DNA from: Rhodoblastus acidophilus
GTDB lineage: Bacteria; Pseudomonadota; Alphaproteobacteria; Rhizobiales; Beijerinckiaceae
NCBI RefSeq assembly: GCF_009720655.1
Contig: NZ_WNKS01000002.1
Location: forward strand, 62,001 to 126,000
Direction of reading: 5' to 3'
Length of the DNA stretch: 64,000 nucleotides
The notes beneath the pieces were generated by a model. It was given only the letters and a program-made list of their open reading frames with translations. It was not told the DNA's origin and did no database searches. Of this stretch, positions 35,601 through 47,791 are shown piece after piece; positions within the stretch are counted from its first letter, which is position 1, and every line of letters begins with the position of its first letter. Made by a program: the position numbers and the translations under genes.

Positions 35601-37913
35601 AAGCTCGACGTGGCGATCAAGGCGCCGCCCAAGGCCAGCCCACGCGAAAAACTGACCGTCCCGCTGGTCATCAGCGGCCTGTCAGCAGGCGATGAGGCCT
35701 ATGTCACGGTCTCCGCCGTTGATCTCGGCATCTTGAATCTCACGCGCTACCAGACCCCCGACCCGCGCAGCTATTTCTACGGCCAAAAGCTACTGACGGC
35801 GGAGGTGCGCGACCTCTACGGCCTCCTCATCGACGGTCTTCAGGGAACGCGCGGCGCGATCCGCAGCGGCGGCGATTCCGGCGGCCCCGAGGCGGGCGTG
35901 GAAAAACCGACCCAGGAGCCGCTCGCCCTCTATTCCGGCCTGATAAAAGTCGGGCCGGACGGCAAGGCGCAGGTTTCGTTCGACATGCCCGCCTTCAACG
36001 GCACGGTGCGGCTCACCGCCGTCGCCTGGACGAAGAAGGCGGCGGGTTCGGCCTCCGCCGACGTGATCGTGCGCGATCCCGTGGTGGTGCAAGCCAGCCT
36101 GCCCCGCTTCCTGGCGCTGAACGACCAGTCGCGGCTCAACCTGCGCATCGACAATGTCGAGGGCGCGGCCGGCGACTATCGCATCGACGTGCAGCCGCAA
36201 GGCGGCGTCGCCGGCGATCTGCATCGCACGCTCAAACTCGCGGCCAAGGCGGCGACCACGCTCGACATTCCGCTGCGCGCGGAAAAGATCGGCGCGGGCT
36301 CCGTGCAGGTGTCGCTTGCCGGCCCGAATTTTTCCGTCACGCAAACCCTGCCGCTGCAAGTGGAGCCGGGAACCTCTCCCGTGGTGCGGCGCGACATCCG
36401 CGAAATCGCGCCGGGCGAGAGCCTGACCATCACCAACGCCCTGCTCGCCGACTTTTTGCCCGGCACGGGCGCGGTGGCGGTGAGCGTCTCCCCGCTCGCC
36501 GGCATAGACGCGGCCGCCCTGCTGCACCGGCTCGACGTCTATCCCTATTCCTGTTCCGAGCAGACGGTGAGCCGCGCTTTGCCGCTGCTCTATGTCAACA
36601 AGCTCACGCAAGCCCGCCACTACGCCTTCTCGGAGGACATTCCCACCCGCGTCAACGCGGCGATCAAAACCCTGCTGGCGCGGCAGGATTCCTCCGGCTC
36701 GTTCGGCCTGTGGTCGGCGAGCGGCCCCGAGGACATCTGGCTCAACGCCTATGTCAGCGATTTCTTGACCCGCGCGCGCGAAAATTCCTATGAGGTCCCG
36801 CAAAAGGCCATGGACCTCGCGCTGGATCGCCTGCGCAACTATGTCGTCAACACCACGGAGGTCGACGCCGACAAGAGCGCCCCGCTCGCCTATGCGATCT
36901 ATGTCCTGGCGCGCAACGGCCGCCCGATCAGCGGCGATCTGCGCTATCTCACCGACGCGAAACTCGATGTTTTCGTCACACCGCTGGCGCGGGCGCAGCT
37001 CGCCGGCGCCGCCGCCCTGCTCGGCGACAAGGCGCGGGCGTCGCGCGTCTTCCTCGCCGCTGCGGAAACCCTGAACAACGCCAAGTCCTCCACCTACTCG
37101 CGCCCAGACTTCGGCTCATCGCTGCGCGACGGCGCGGGCCTGTTGGCGCTGGGCGCGGAAGGCGCCGCCGACCAATCGGTGTTGATCAAGGCGGCCAAAT
37201 TCGTCGATGGCGAGAGCGTCAAACTGCATGAGGGCTCGACCCAGGAGCAAAGCTGGCTGGTGCTGGCGGCGCAGGCGACGGCGGCGCAGGCGCAGAATCT
37301 GAAAATCACCGTGGACGGCGCGGCCACGCAAGGCCCGTTCAGCGCCCGCTACGAGGACGCGGTTTTGTCGAAAAAACCCGTGACCATCACCAACGCCAAC
37401 GACAAGCCGCTGCGCATCGGCATCGACATTTCCGGACGCCCGACGACGCCGGAGCCGGCGGAAAGTCGCGGCTATGCGCTGGAGCGAGGCCTGTTCCACA
37501 TGGACGGCTCGCCCGCCGATCCCCAGCACATCGCCCAGAACGAGCGTCTGGTGGCGACAGTCAAAGTGGTGGAGACGGAAGCCGCCTTCGCCCGCCTCGT
37601 GCTTGAAGACCGCCTGCCCGCGGGCCTGGAGATCGACAATCCCGCGCTCTACGACGGCGGCTCGACCGAGGGTTTGAATTGGGTCAAGGCGGATGTCGAG
37701 CCGAGCCACACCGAGTATAAGGACGACCGTCTCGTCGCCTCGTTCGAGCGCTCGGGCGCGGAAAAGGCCACGTTCACCGTGGCCTATATCGTCCGCGCGG
37801 TGAGCCCCGGCCGCTACGTGCAGCCCCCGGCGCTGATCGAGGACATGTATCGTCCCGAGCGCTTCGGCCGCACCGGGTTTGGCGAGGTGGTGGTCGAAGG
37901 CGCGAAGAAGTGA
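32673..37913 (+). CDS. Periplasmic alpha-2-macroglobulin-family protein with thioester
   Basis: 1746 residues, signal peptide MRPIFSLRLAAVLILAVSSALA. An N-terminal helical/TPR-like segment and MG domains lead to the bait-region MG2 domains (APAKLDAFVYAERGVYRSNE, DYIPERMDM), the A2M domain, and a thioester motif CSEQ (Cys1294-Gln1297 in YSCSEQTVSRAL) in the terpenoid-like TED barrel, then the receptor-like C-terminal domain. Bacterial A2Ms trap foreign proteases in the periplasm by a reactive thioester. The following gene, pbpC, is its regular partner (the YfhM-PbpC pair of E. coli). It is anchored or soluble; I see no lipobox. Confidence 0.95.
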   Translation: MRPIFSLRLAAVLILAVSSALAAPPKAPKTPPAKIYVNDDLASQGDQLAQKAQDDTKALRAGAPPAELRRQFTEAALRNDLPRQITLLEALAAATPDDSSLWLTLGRAELSAASRKDLDESTQKDLAQAAAWLAYQKAKNGADEANALALIGQVYASRESWRDALNVNALALKAHDDPERRKLYEDMREKHGFRVLKYTIDNESANPRACFQFSEDLLRTRTDFTPFITVAGQTSPAISQDSQQLCVENLRHGEHYAVTLRAGLPSQVGEDLLHPQNYDLYIRDRSPSARFTGRNYVLPRVGPEGLPIVSVNTQKINVDIFRVGDRNLLPTIRSEDFLSQLSSYRLQQLGNADGTKIWSGTLEAKSELNKDVVTDFPVMEALGTPQPGVYVMSARAADDLGGDESYDTRATQWFVVSDLGLTALSAPDGVTVLVRSLADAAPKPGVEVRLLAKNNEVLATAKTDAQGAARFDPGLSRGEGGLAPGLIVANDGKADANFLDLQQSAFDLADRGVKGRAAPAKLDAFVYAERGVYRSNETVFLTALLRDAQGTAVAQTPVTLVVKRPDGVEFLRTTTTDQGLGGRSLSFKLPATANSGGWTVEAFVDPKSPALGETSFLVEDYIPERMDMTLAAKAANAKPGETITVDATLRYLYGAPGAGLNISGEVEISQARDHGLPALAGYEAGTTDEEFSNIKNDIETDAETDDEGKASVEIALPEAQATRPLEAKITLRAGETGGRAIERQVFVPLLPNTSLIGVKKTFGTLSEGAQATFDVIAIGPDGKRKAQKNVQWTLYRVNNDYQWYKQDGRWTFEQINSTSKIASGLVDLAKDQPAKIAAMVGLGRYRLDLRGDDPKDAQTSVSFDSGWSSEAKAPTPDLLDLTLDKSAYASGETLTAKITARADSKATLAIIGDKTHATVLADLKKGENEIKLPVGADWGAGAYAVALAHRPLDKAAQRNPGRAIGVAWFAIDAPAHKLDVAIKAPPKASPREKLTVPLVISGLSAGDEAYVTVSAVDLGILNLTRYQTPDPRSYFYGQKLLTAEVRDLYGLLIDGLQGTRGAIRSGGDSGGPEAGVEKPTQEPLALYSGLIKVGPDGKAQVSFDMPAFNGTVRLTAVAWTKKAAGSASADVIVRDPVVVQASLPRFLALNDQSRLNLRIDNVEGAAGDYRIDVQPQGGVAGDLHRTLKLAAKAATTLDIPLRAEKIGAGSVQVSLAGPNFSVTQTLPLQVEPGTSPVVRRDIREIAPGESLTITNALLADFLPGTGAVAVSVSPLAGIDAAALLHRLDVYPYSCSEQTVSRALPLLYVNKLTQARHYAFSEDIPTRVNAAIKTLLARQDSSGSFGLWSASGPEDIWLNAYVSDFLTRARENSYEVPQKAMDLALDRLRNYVVNTTEVDADKSAPLAYAIYVLARNGRPISGDLRYLTDAKLDVFVTPLARAQLAGAAALLGDKARASRVFLAAAETLNNAKSSTYSRPDFGSSLRDGAGLLALGAEGAADQSVLIKAAKFVDGESVKLHEGSTQEQSWLVLAAQATAAQAQNLKITVDGAATQGPFSARYEDAVLSKKPVTITNANDKPLRIGIDISGRPTTPEPAESRGYALERGLFHMDGSPADPQHIAQNERLVATVKVVETEAAFARLVLEDRLPAGLEIDNPALYDGGSTEGLNWVKADVEPSHTEYKDDRLVASFERSGAEKATFTVAYIVRAVSPGRYVQPPALIEDMYRPERFGRTGFGEVVVEGAKK

Positions 37914-37918
37914 GAGAC

Positions 37919-38070
37919 GTGGACCGCCTCGTGGTTCGAGACGGACGCCTACGGCGTCCTCCTCACCATGAGGTCTACTCATAGGCTGAGTGATGGAACC
38001 AACCAGTAGCCCTCACCCTGAGGAGGCTCCGCAGGAGCCGTCTCGAAGGGCGGGGGCGGTCCACGGCTGT
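37919..38070. repeat. Palindromic intergenic repeats, family D, running into the pbpC reading frame
   Basis: Two copies: one at about 37919-37978 (TCGAGACGGACGCCTACGGC then GTCCTCCTCACCATGAGG) and one at about 38011-38070 (CCCTCACCCTGAGGAGGCTC, CGCAGGAGCCGTCTCGAAGG). A third lies at 63719-63777. The second copy is inside the open frame of pbpC and encodes residues ~8-27 of the predicted protein. Confidence 0.8.
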
Positions 38071-40149
38071 TCGACGCGCGACCCGCGCTACCTCAAAGCA
38101 GCAGCAGCCGTCCTCGTGCTCGGCCTCACAATCCCCTGGAGCGTCAACGAACTCCAGCGCCGCATGGGTCCGCCCGACCTCTCCGCCCTGCAAACCGCCT
38201 CGACCTTCGCCCTCGACCGTAACGGCGTTCTGCTGCGCGCCTTCGCCGCGCCGGATGGCCGCTGGCGTCTGCCGGCCAAGGCGGAAGAAGTCGATCCCAA
38301 ATTCTTCACCCTGCTCAAGGCTTACGAAGACAAGCGCTACGAAAACCATTCCGGCGTCGATGTCCGGGCCCTCGCCCGCGCGCTCTGGCAATACGCCACG
38401 CATGGCCGCGCGCTCTCCGGCGCCTCGACCCTGACCATGCAGGCCGCGCGCCTGCTCGAACCCCGCGCCCCCCACACCCTTGCAGCCAAACTCAAGCAAA
38501 TCTACCGCGCCAAACAGCTGGAGGCGCGCTTCTCCAAAAAGCAGATTTTCGAAATCTATCTGGCGCTCGCCCCCTATGGCGGCAATGTCGAGGGCCTGCG
38601 CGCGGCAAGCCTCGCCTATTTCGGCAAGGAGCCGCGCCGCCTGAGCACGGGCGAGGCCGCGCTGCTGGTCGCCCTGCCCCAGGCGCCGGAGGCCCGCCGC
38701 CCCGACCACGCCCCGGCCCGCGCCCAGGCCGCCCGCGACCGCGTGATCGACCGTGCGCTCGCCGCCCACGTCATCACGGCGGAAGACGCCCGACGCGCCA
38801 AGGCGGAGCCGCCGCCGCTCAAGCGCAAAGATTTTCCCAACCTCGCCGCCCAGGTCACCGACCAGCTCGTCAAAGCGCATCCGGACCGCCGCGTCCTTCG
38901 TCTCGCCTATGACGCGCGCCTGCAAAAAAGCCTGGAGGAGCTGGCCCGGCGCAAATGCGAGCGCCTCGGCCCCAAACTCACCACCGCGATCATCGTCATC
39001 GACAACCACAACGGCCACGTGCTCGCCCATGTCGGCGGCGCCGATTATTTTTCCAAGGACCGCGCCGGCGCCCTCGACATGGCGCGCGCGCTGCGCTCAC
39101 CCGGCTCGACGCTCAAACCCTTCATCTACGCCACTGCCTTCGCCGAGGGCCTCGCCCATCCCGAAACCCTTCTGGATGATTCCCCGGCGCGCTACGGCCT
39201 CTGGCGCCCGGTCAATTTCGACGACACGTTTCACGGGACGGTCACCGCGCGAAAAGCGCTGCAATTCTCGCTCAACCTGCCCGCCGCGCAATTGCTCAAC
39301 GCCGTCGGCCCGGCCCGCCTGCTCGCCCGCCTGCGCAGCGCCGGCCTGCACCTCAAGCTTCCAAAAGACTCCGACGTCGGCCTCGCCATCGGCCTCGGCG
39401 GCGTCGGCGCACGGCTGATCGACCTGACCCGCGCCTATGCCGCTTTCGCCCGCGACGGCGTCGCGCCCGATCTCATCGAAAATCTCGACGATCCCCCAAA
39501 AGCGGAAAACCGTCGCCTTACCGAGCCCGCAAGCGCCTGGCAGATCGCCGACATTTTGCGCGGCGCCCCGCCGCCCGACAACGGCGCCGCCGGCCGCATC
39601 GCCTTCAAGACCGGCACCTCCTACGGCTACCGCGACGCGCTCGCCATCGGGTTCGATCGCGCCCACACCATTGGCGTCTGGGTCGGTCGCGCCGACAATG
39701 GCCCGGTTCCCGGCCTCATCGGCCGGCAGGTCGCCGCGCCGATCCTGTTCGACGCTTTTGCAAGGCTCGGCGGCGCCAACGAGCCCGTTCCCCGTCCCGA
39801 AAACGTTTTGCAAGCCCGCAACAGCGCCGACCTGCCCCCGCCGCTGCGCCATTTGCGCCATGGCGCGAAAACCATGGCCGCGACTCACGCCAATCCCCTG
39901 AAAATTTTCTTTCCGCCGGAAGGCGCGCGCATCGATCTCGGGCTGAGCCAAGGACGGGACAAGAGCGACCTGACCTTGAAGGCGCAGGGCGGCGCCCCGC
40001 CCTTCACCTGGACGGTCAACGGCGCGCCGATCCAGCAAGCCGCCGCCCGCCACGAAGCCCGCTGGACGCCGGACGGCGCCGGTTTCGCGCGCGTCTCGGT
40101 GATCGACGCCAATGGCGCGAGCGACAGCGTGCTGGTGAGGCTGGAGTAA
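37993..40149 (+). CDS. pbpC: Penicillin-binding protein 1C
   Basis: About 718 residues from ATG 37993. A single N-terminal TM (about 36-52: AAAVLVLGLTIPWS) is followed by the GT51 transglycosylase domain (KAYEDKRYENHSGVD, GASTLTMQAARLLEP, YLALAPYGGNVEG), the transpeptidase domain (SPGSTLKPFIYATAF with SxxK; KTGTS), and a C-terminal beta domain typical of PbpC. It polymerises and cross-links peptidoglycan in repair. It follows the alpha-2-macroglobulin gene, a conserved pairing. Residues ~8-27 are encoded by an intergenic repeat, so the natural start may be later (an in-frame GTG in the TM region) or the repeat has invaded the N-terminus. Confidence 0.94.
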   Translation: MEPTSSPHPEEAPQEPSRRAGAVHGCSTRDPRYLKAAAAVLVLGLTIPWSVNELQRRMGPPDLSALQTASTFALDRNGVLLRAFAAPDGRWRLPAKAEEVDPKFFTLLKAYEDKRYENHSGVDVRALARALWQYATHGRALSGASTLTMQAARLLEPRAPHTLAAKLKQIYRAKQLEARFSKKQIFEIYLALAPYGGNVEGLRAASLAYFGKEPRRLSTGEAALLVALPQAPEARRPDHAPARAQAARDRVIDRALAAHVITAEDARRAKAEPPPLKRKDFPNLAAQVTDQLVKAHPDRRVLRLAYDARLQKSLEELARRKCERLGPKLTTAIIVIDNHNGHVLAHVGGADYFSKDRAGALDMARALRSPGSTLKPFIYATAFAEGLAHPETLLDDSPARYGLWRPVNFDDTFHGTVTARKALQFSLNLPAAQLLNAVGPARLLARLRSAGLHLKLPKDSDVGLAIGLGGVGARLIDLTRAYAAFARDGVAPDLIENLDDPPKAENRRLTEPASAWQIADILRGAPPPDNGAAGRIAFKTGTSYGYRDALAIGFDRAHTIGVWVGRADNGPVPGLIGRQVAAPILFDAFARLGGANEPVPRPENVLQARNSADLPPPLRHLRHGAKTMAATHANPLKIFFPPEGARIDLGLSQGRDKSDLTLKAQGGAPPFTWTVNGAPIQQAAARHEARWTPDGAGFARVSVIDANGASDSVLVRLE

Positions 40150-40258
40150 GTAAAAACAAGGCTTGAGCGCGCCGACAAAATGACCGCGCGGCGCTGGCAA
40201 TCCGCCGGCCGGGGTCGTACCATGGCCGCAAATCGCCCCTTCGCCGCCAGGACGCCAC

Positions 40259-42760
<2,502 letters not shown>

Positions 42761-42765
42761 CCGAC

Positions 42766-45018
42766 ATGAGCAAGACCCCCAAGCGCGCCCAAGGCGCGGA
42801 AAAAAGCGCGGAAAAAAGCGCGAAGGACCATCGCGTCCATAAAGACGAAATCGCCGCGCTCGCCAACGGGAGCCACGGAAACCCCTTCGCCGTGCTCGGT
42901 CCCCACGCCGTCCCGGGCGGTACGAGCATCCGCGCGCTCGTCCCCGGCGCGAAAAAAGTCACCGCGCTGATCGAGGGCGGCGAAACCATTGCGCTGTCAT
43001 CGCGCGGCAAGGATTTCTTTGAAGGCGTGACCGAAAGGCCCAGCCCCGTCGCCTATCGGCTGCGCGCGGAAAACTCTTCCGGCGCCTGGGAATGGGACGA
43101 CCCCTATCGCTTCGGCCCGCTGCTCGGCCCGCTCGACGACCATCTGCTGGTCGAGGGCGCGCATCTGCAACTCTATGAGCGCCTCGGCGCCCACGCCCTC
43201 ACCCATGAGGGCGTCGCCGGCGTGCACTTTTCCGTCTGGGCGCCGCAGGCCCAGCGCGTTTCCGTGGTCGGCGACTTCAACCAATGGGACGGCCGCCGCC
43301 ACGCCATGCGCAAGCGCATCGATTCCGGCCTGTGGGAGATTTTCGTTCCCGAACTCGCGCCCGGCGTGTTCTACAAATACGAAATTCTCGGCGCGACAGG
43401 GCACATCCTGCCGTTGAAAGCCGACCCGTTCGGCCAGCAGCAGCAATTGCGCCCCTCAACCGCCAGCCTTGTCACCAGCGACCCCGCCTTCGCCTGGGGC
43501 GACGCCGACTGGCTGAGCGCGCGCGAAAAAACCGACGCGCGCCGCGCGCCCATGTCGATCTACGAGGTCCATCTCGGCTCGTGGCGACGCGCGCACGACC
43601 CCGTGGAAGCCGATGGCCGCTTCCTCAGCTACGACGAACTCGCGGACAGCCTCATTCCCTACGCGCGGGACATGGGTTTTACCCACCTCGAACTGCTGCC
43701 GGTCTCCGAACATCCGCTCGACGCCTCCTGGGGCTACCAGCCGATCGGCCTCTTCGCCCCCACCTCGCGCTTCGGCGATCCCGACGGTTTCAGGCGTTTT
43801 GTCGACCGCGCCCACCGCGAGGGCCTGGGCGTCATCCTTGACTGGGTGCCCGCGCATTTCCCCGTGGACGCCCACGGCCTCGCTTATTTCGACGGCGCCG
43901 CGCTCTACGAGCACGCCGATCCGCGCCGGGGGTTCCACCCCGACTGGAACACCGCCATCTACGATTTCGGCCGCCGCGAGGTCGCGAATTTCTTGGCCGT
44001 CAACGCGCTCTACTGGTTCGAGCAGTTCCACATCGACGGGCTGCGCGTCGATGCGGTCGCCTCCATGCTCTATCTCGACTATTCGCGCAAACCGGGGGAA
44101 TGGCTGCCCAATGAGCGCGGCGGCAACGAGAATTTCGATGCGGTCGCCTTCCTGCAACGGGTGAACGAACTGGTCTACGCGCGCTATCCCGGCGCGATGA
44201 TGATCGCCGAGGAGTCCACCGCCTGGCCGGGCGTGTCGGCGCCGGTTTACGCCGGGGGCCTCGGCTTCGGCTTCAAATGGAACATGGGCTGGATGAACGA
44301 CACCTTGCGCTACATCAGCAAGGACCCGGTCTACCGCCGCTGGAGCCATCAATGGCTCACCTTCAGCCTGCTCTACGCCTTCTCCGAAAATTTCATCCTG
44401 CCGATCTCCCACGACGAGGTCGTTCACGGCAAGGGGCCGCTGATCGGCAAGATGCCGGGCGACGAATGGCAGCGCTTCGCCAACGCCCGCGCCTTTCTGG
44501 CCTATATGTGGGCGCATCCGGGCAAAAAGCTTTTGTTCATGGGCCAGGAGTTCGGCCAGACCAGCGAATGGACCGAGACCCGCGCGCTGGACTGGCATCT
44601 GCTGCAATATGCGCCCCATCAAGGCCTGTCGCGGCTGGTTGGCGACCTCAACCGGCTTTATCGCGAGCATCCGGCGCTGCACGGCCGCGACTGCGAGGGC
44701 GACGGTTTTCAATGGATCGACGCCGACGACGCCGAAAATTCCGTGCTGTCCTGGGTGCGCCGCAGCCCCGGCGCGCCGACCGTGGCTTTCGTGGTCAACT
44801 TCACCCCGGTGCCGCGCCCGGACTATCTGATCGGCCTGCCCCAGGCCGGGCGCTGGCGTGAAATCCTCAACACCGACGCCGCGCTCTATGGCGGCTCCGG
44901 CCAGGGCAATCTCGGCGGCGTCACGGCCCACCCTCATCCGCACAGGAATTTTGCCGCTTCCGCGCGGGTCAATGCGCCGCCCCTGGCCGCGCTGATGCTG
45001 ATTCTTGATCCGGATTGA
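42766..45018 (+). CDS. glgB: 1,4-alpha-glucan branching enzyme
   Basis: 750 residues from the ATG at 42766. N-terminal GlgB N1 domain with a lysine-rich leader, CBM48 domain, GH13 barrel with FHIDGLRVDAVASMLYLDYS (catalytic Asp), MMIAEESTAWPGV (catalytic Glu) and LPISHDEVVHGK, and the C-terminal beta domain. It makes alpha-1,6 branches. 62 bp separate it from glgC. Confidence 0.97.
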   Translation: MSKTPKRAQGAEKSAEKSAKDHRVHKDEIAALANGSHGNPFAVLGPHAVPGGTSIRALVPGAKKVTALIEGGETIALSSRGKDFFEGVTERPSPVAYRLRAENSSGAWEWDDPYRFGPLLGPLDDHLLVEGAHLQLYERLGAHALTHEGVAGVHFSVWAPQAQRVSVVGDFNQWDGRRHAMRKRIDSGLWEIFVPELAPGVFYKYEILGATGHILPLKADPFGQQQQLRPSTASLVTSDPAFAWGDADWLSAREKTDARRAPMSIYEVHLGSWRRAHDPVEADGRFLSYDELADSLIPYARDMGFTHLELLPVSEHPLDASWGYQPIGLFAPTSRFGDPDGFRRFVDRAHREGLGVILDWVPAHFPVDAHGLAYFDGAALYEHADPRRGFHPDWNTAIYDFGRREVANFLAVNALYWFEQFHIDGLRVDAVASMLYLDYSRKPGEWLPNERGGNENFDAVAFLQRVNELVYARYPGAMMIAEESTAWPGVSAPVYAGGLGFGFKWNMGWMNDTLRYISKDPVYRRWSHQWLTFSLLYAFSENFILPISHDEVVHGKGPLIGKMPGDEWQRFANARAFLAYMWAHPGKKLLFMGQEFGQTSEWTETRALDWHLLQYAPHQGLSRLVGDLNRLYREHPALHGRDCEGDGFQWIDADDAENSVLSWVRRSPGAPTVAFVVNFTPVPRPDYLIGLPQAGRWREILNTDAALYGGSGQGNLGGVTAHPHPHRNFAASARVNAPPLAALMLILDPD

Positions 45019-45080
45019 CCGGATTCATGCCAATGTAACAGCAAGCTCCTATTCCCGGCCCAAATCGCAAGGAAAACCAT

Positions 45081-46340
45081 ATGCCGGCCCAGTCTCACGC
45101 CCCGCTCGCCCGCCAGGCCATGGCCTATGTGCTCGCCGGCGGGCGCGGCTCCCGCCTGATGGAGCTGACCGACCGCCGCGCCAAGCCCGCCGTCTATTTC
45201 GGCGGCAAGACGCGCATCATCGACTTCGCCCTCTCCAACGCGCTGAATTCCGGCATCCGCCGCATCGCCGTGGCCACCCAGTACAAGGCGCACAGCCTGA
45301 TCCGCCACCTTCAGCGCGGCTGGACGTTTTTACGCGCCGAGCGAAACGAAAGCTTTGACATCCTGCCGGCCTCGCAGCGCGTCTCCGAGGACAAATGGTA
45401 TGTCGGCACCGCCGACGCCGTCTACCAGAACGCCGACATCGTGCTCGACTATCATCCCGAATATATCGTCATTCTCGCCGGCGATCATATCTACAAGATG
45501 GACTACGAGCTCATGCTGCAACAGCATGTGGACGCGCGCGCCGACGTCACCGTCGGCTGCCTCGAAGTCCCCAGGGCCGAGGCGACCGGCTTTGGCGTGA
45601 TGGGCATTGACCAGAACCGCCGCATCACCAGCTTTGTCGAAAAGTCAAAGGACCCTCCAACCATTCCCGGCTCGGACGACACCTGCCTCGCCAGCATGGG
45701 CATCTATGTCTTCGACACCAAATTCCTGTTCGACCTGCTGGCGAAGGACGCCGCCGACCCGAATTCGAGCCACGATTTCGGCAAGGACCTGATCCCCTAC
45801 ATCGTCAAGAACGGCAAGGCGGTCGCGCATCGGTTCTCCGATTCCTGCGTGCGCTCGGAAAAGGAGACGACCGCCTATTGGCGCGATGTCGGCACGCTCG
45901 ACGCCTATTGGTCCGCCAACATCGACCTCACCGGCGTCACCCCGGAACTCGACATCTACGACCGCGACTGGCCGATCTGGACCTATTCCGAACTGACTCC
46001 GCCGGCCAAATTCGTCCACGACCTCGAAGGGCGGCGCGGACAGGCGGTGTCGTCGCTGGTGTCGGGCGGTTGCATCGTCTCCGGCGCCTCGCTGCGCGAA
46101 ACGCTGCTGTTCAGCAATGTGCGGGTGAACTCCTTCGCCAGCGCCAACGGCTGCGTGATCCTGCCGGATGTCAACGTCGGCCGCTCCGCGCGGCTGACCA
46201 AGGTGATCATCGACGCCGCCGTCACCATTCCCGAGGGGCTGGTGGTGGGCGAGGACCCCGAACTCGACGCCGAGCGCTTCCGCCGCAGCGAAGGCGGCAT
46301 CTGCCTCATCACCCAACCGATGATCGACCGCCTGACATGA
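45081..46340 (+). CDS. glgC: Glucose-1-phosphate adenylyltransferase (ADP-glucose pyrophosphorylase)
   Basis: 419 residues, AAGGA upstream. Motifs [52 protein letters not shown] and FVEKSKDPP are those of GlgC, the committed and allosterically regulated step of glycogen synthesis. The stop overlaps the glgA start (ATGA). Confidence 0.98.
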   Translation: MPAQSHAPLARQAMAYVLAGGRGSRLMELTDRRAKPAVYFGGKTRIIDFALSNALNSGIRRIAVATQYKAHSLIRHLQRGWTFLRAERNESFDILPASQRVSEDKWYVGTADAVYQNADIVLDYHPEYIVILAGDHIYKMDYELMLQQHVDARADVTVGCLEVPRAEATGFGVMGIDQNRRITSFVEKSKDPPTIPGSDDTCLASMGIYVFDTKFLFDLLAKDAADPNSSHDFGKDLIPYIVKNGKAVAHRFSDSCVRSEKETTAYWRDVGTLDAYWSANIDLTGVTPELDIYDRDWPIWTYSELTPPAKFVHDLEGRRGQAVSSLVSGGCIVSGASLRETLLFSNVRVNSFASANGCVILPDVNVGRSARLTKVIIDAAVTIPEGLVVGEDPELDAERFRRSEGGICLITQPMIDRLT

Positions 46341-47791
46341 AAAGCCTGAACGTTCTCTCGGTCGCCTCCGAGATTTTTCCGCTGATCAAGACCGGCGGCC
46401 TCGCCGATGTCGCGGGCGCCCTGCCCGCCGCCCTGGAGGCAGAGGGCGTGGCGGTGCGCAGCCTGATCCCCGGCTATCGCCCGGTGATGGCGGCGCTGAA
46501 AAAGGCCGAGGAGGTCGCCGCCTTTGACGATCTGTTCGGAGCCCCGGCAAAACTTCTCGCCGCGAAAGTGGGCGCGCTCACCCTGTTCGTGCTCGACTCC
46601 CCAAGCTTTTACATGCGCGAGGGCGGCCCCTATGCGGCGGCCGACGGCAAGGATTTCGGCGACAACGCGCTGCGCTTCGCCGCGCTCGCCAAGGTCGGCG
46701 CGCTGATCGGCCAAGGCCTTGTGCCGGCCTTCGTCCCGCAGGTGGTCCACGCCCACGACTGGCAGGCGGGCCTCACCGCCGCCTATCTGCATTACAGCGA
46801 GGGCCCGCGCCCCGGCAGCGTCATCACCGTCCACAATCTCGCCTTCCAGGGCCAGTTCCCGCCGGAGATTTTTGGCCAGCTCGGCCTGCCGCCCCAGGCT
46901 TTTTCCATCGAGGGCGTCGAATATTACGGCGGCGTCGGTTTCTTGAAGGCCGGCTTGCTGCTCTCCGACCGCATCACCACGGTGTCCCCCACCTATGCGC
47001 AGGAAATCCAGACGACGCACGCGGGCATGGGGCTCGACGGGCTGTTGCGCACGCGCGCGGCGGACCTGTCCGGCATTTTGAACGGGATCGACACCCATGT
47101 GTGGAACCCCGAGACCGATCCGCTGATCGCGCATCCCTATTCGGCGAAAAGCCTGACCGGGCGCGCCGCCAACAAGAAGGCGCTGCAGGAACGCTTCGGC
47201 CTCGCCCGCGACGACAAGACGTTTCTGGTCGGCGTGGTCAGCCGCCTCTCCTGGCAAAAGGGTCTCGATCTGCTGCTCGGCTGCCTGCCGGCGCTCGAGG
47301 CCTGCGACGCCCAACTGGCCCTGCTGGCGTCCGGCGATCCCGGGCTGGAGGCCGCCTTCCAGGAGGCGGCGCAGACCCATGACGGGCGCGTCGGCGTTTA
47401 TTTCGGCTATGAGGAAAAGCTCGCCCATCTCGTGCAGGCCGGCGCCGACGCCATCCTCGTGCCCTCGCGGTTCGAGCCCTGCGGCCTCACCCAGCTTTGC
47501 GCGCTGCGCTATGGCGCGGCGCCGATCGTGGCGCGCGTCGGCGGCCTCGCCGACACCGTCATCGACGCCAACGAGATGGCGCTGCAGGCGGGCTGCGCCA
47601 CCGGCCTGCAATTCGCGCCGGCGACCTCCGAAGCCCTTTCGGGCGCGCTGCGGCGCGGCTCGGACCTGTTCCGCCAGAAAAAACTCTGGAAGAAGCTCCA
47701 GACCAACGGCATGAAAACCGATGTCAGCTGGACTCATCCGGCCAAACATTACGCCGAAATCTTCCGCGCCCTGGCGCAACCCGCGCCATGA
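46337..47791 (+). CDS. glgA: Glycogen synthase (ADP-glucose, GT5)
   Basis: 484 residues. N-terminal [20 protein letters not shown] with the ADP-glucose-binding [23 protein letters not shown]; the C-terminal [19 protein letters not shown] donor loop. Overlaps glgC upstream and glgX downstream, both by 4 bp. Confidence 0.98.
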   Translation: MKSLNVLSVASEIFPLIKTGGLADVAGALPAALEAEGVAVRSLIPGYRPVMAALKKAEEVAAFDDLFGAPAKLLAAKVGALTLFVLDSPSFYMREGGPYAAADGKDFGDNALRFAALAKVGALIGQGLVPAFVPQVVHAHDWQAGLTAAYLHYSEGPRPGSVITVHNLAFQGQFPPEIFGQLGLPPQAFSIEGVEYYGGVGFLKAGLLLSDRITTVSPTYAQEIQTTHAGMGLDGLLRTRAADLSGILNGIDTHVWNPETDPLIAHPYSAKSLTGRAANKKALQERFGLARDDKTFLVGVVSRLSWQKGLDLLLGCLPALEACDAQLALLASGDPGLEAAFQEAAQTHDGRVGVYFGYEEKLAHLVQAGADAILVPSRFEPCGLTQLCALRYGAAPIVARVGGLADTVIDANEMALQAGCATGLQFAPATSEALSGALRRGSDLFRQKKLWKKLQTNGMKTDVSWTHPAKHYAEIFRALAQPAP

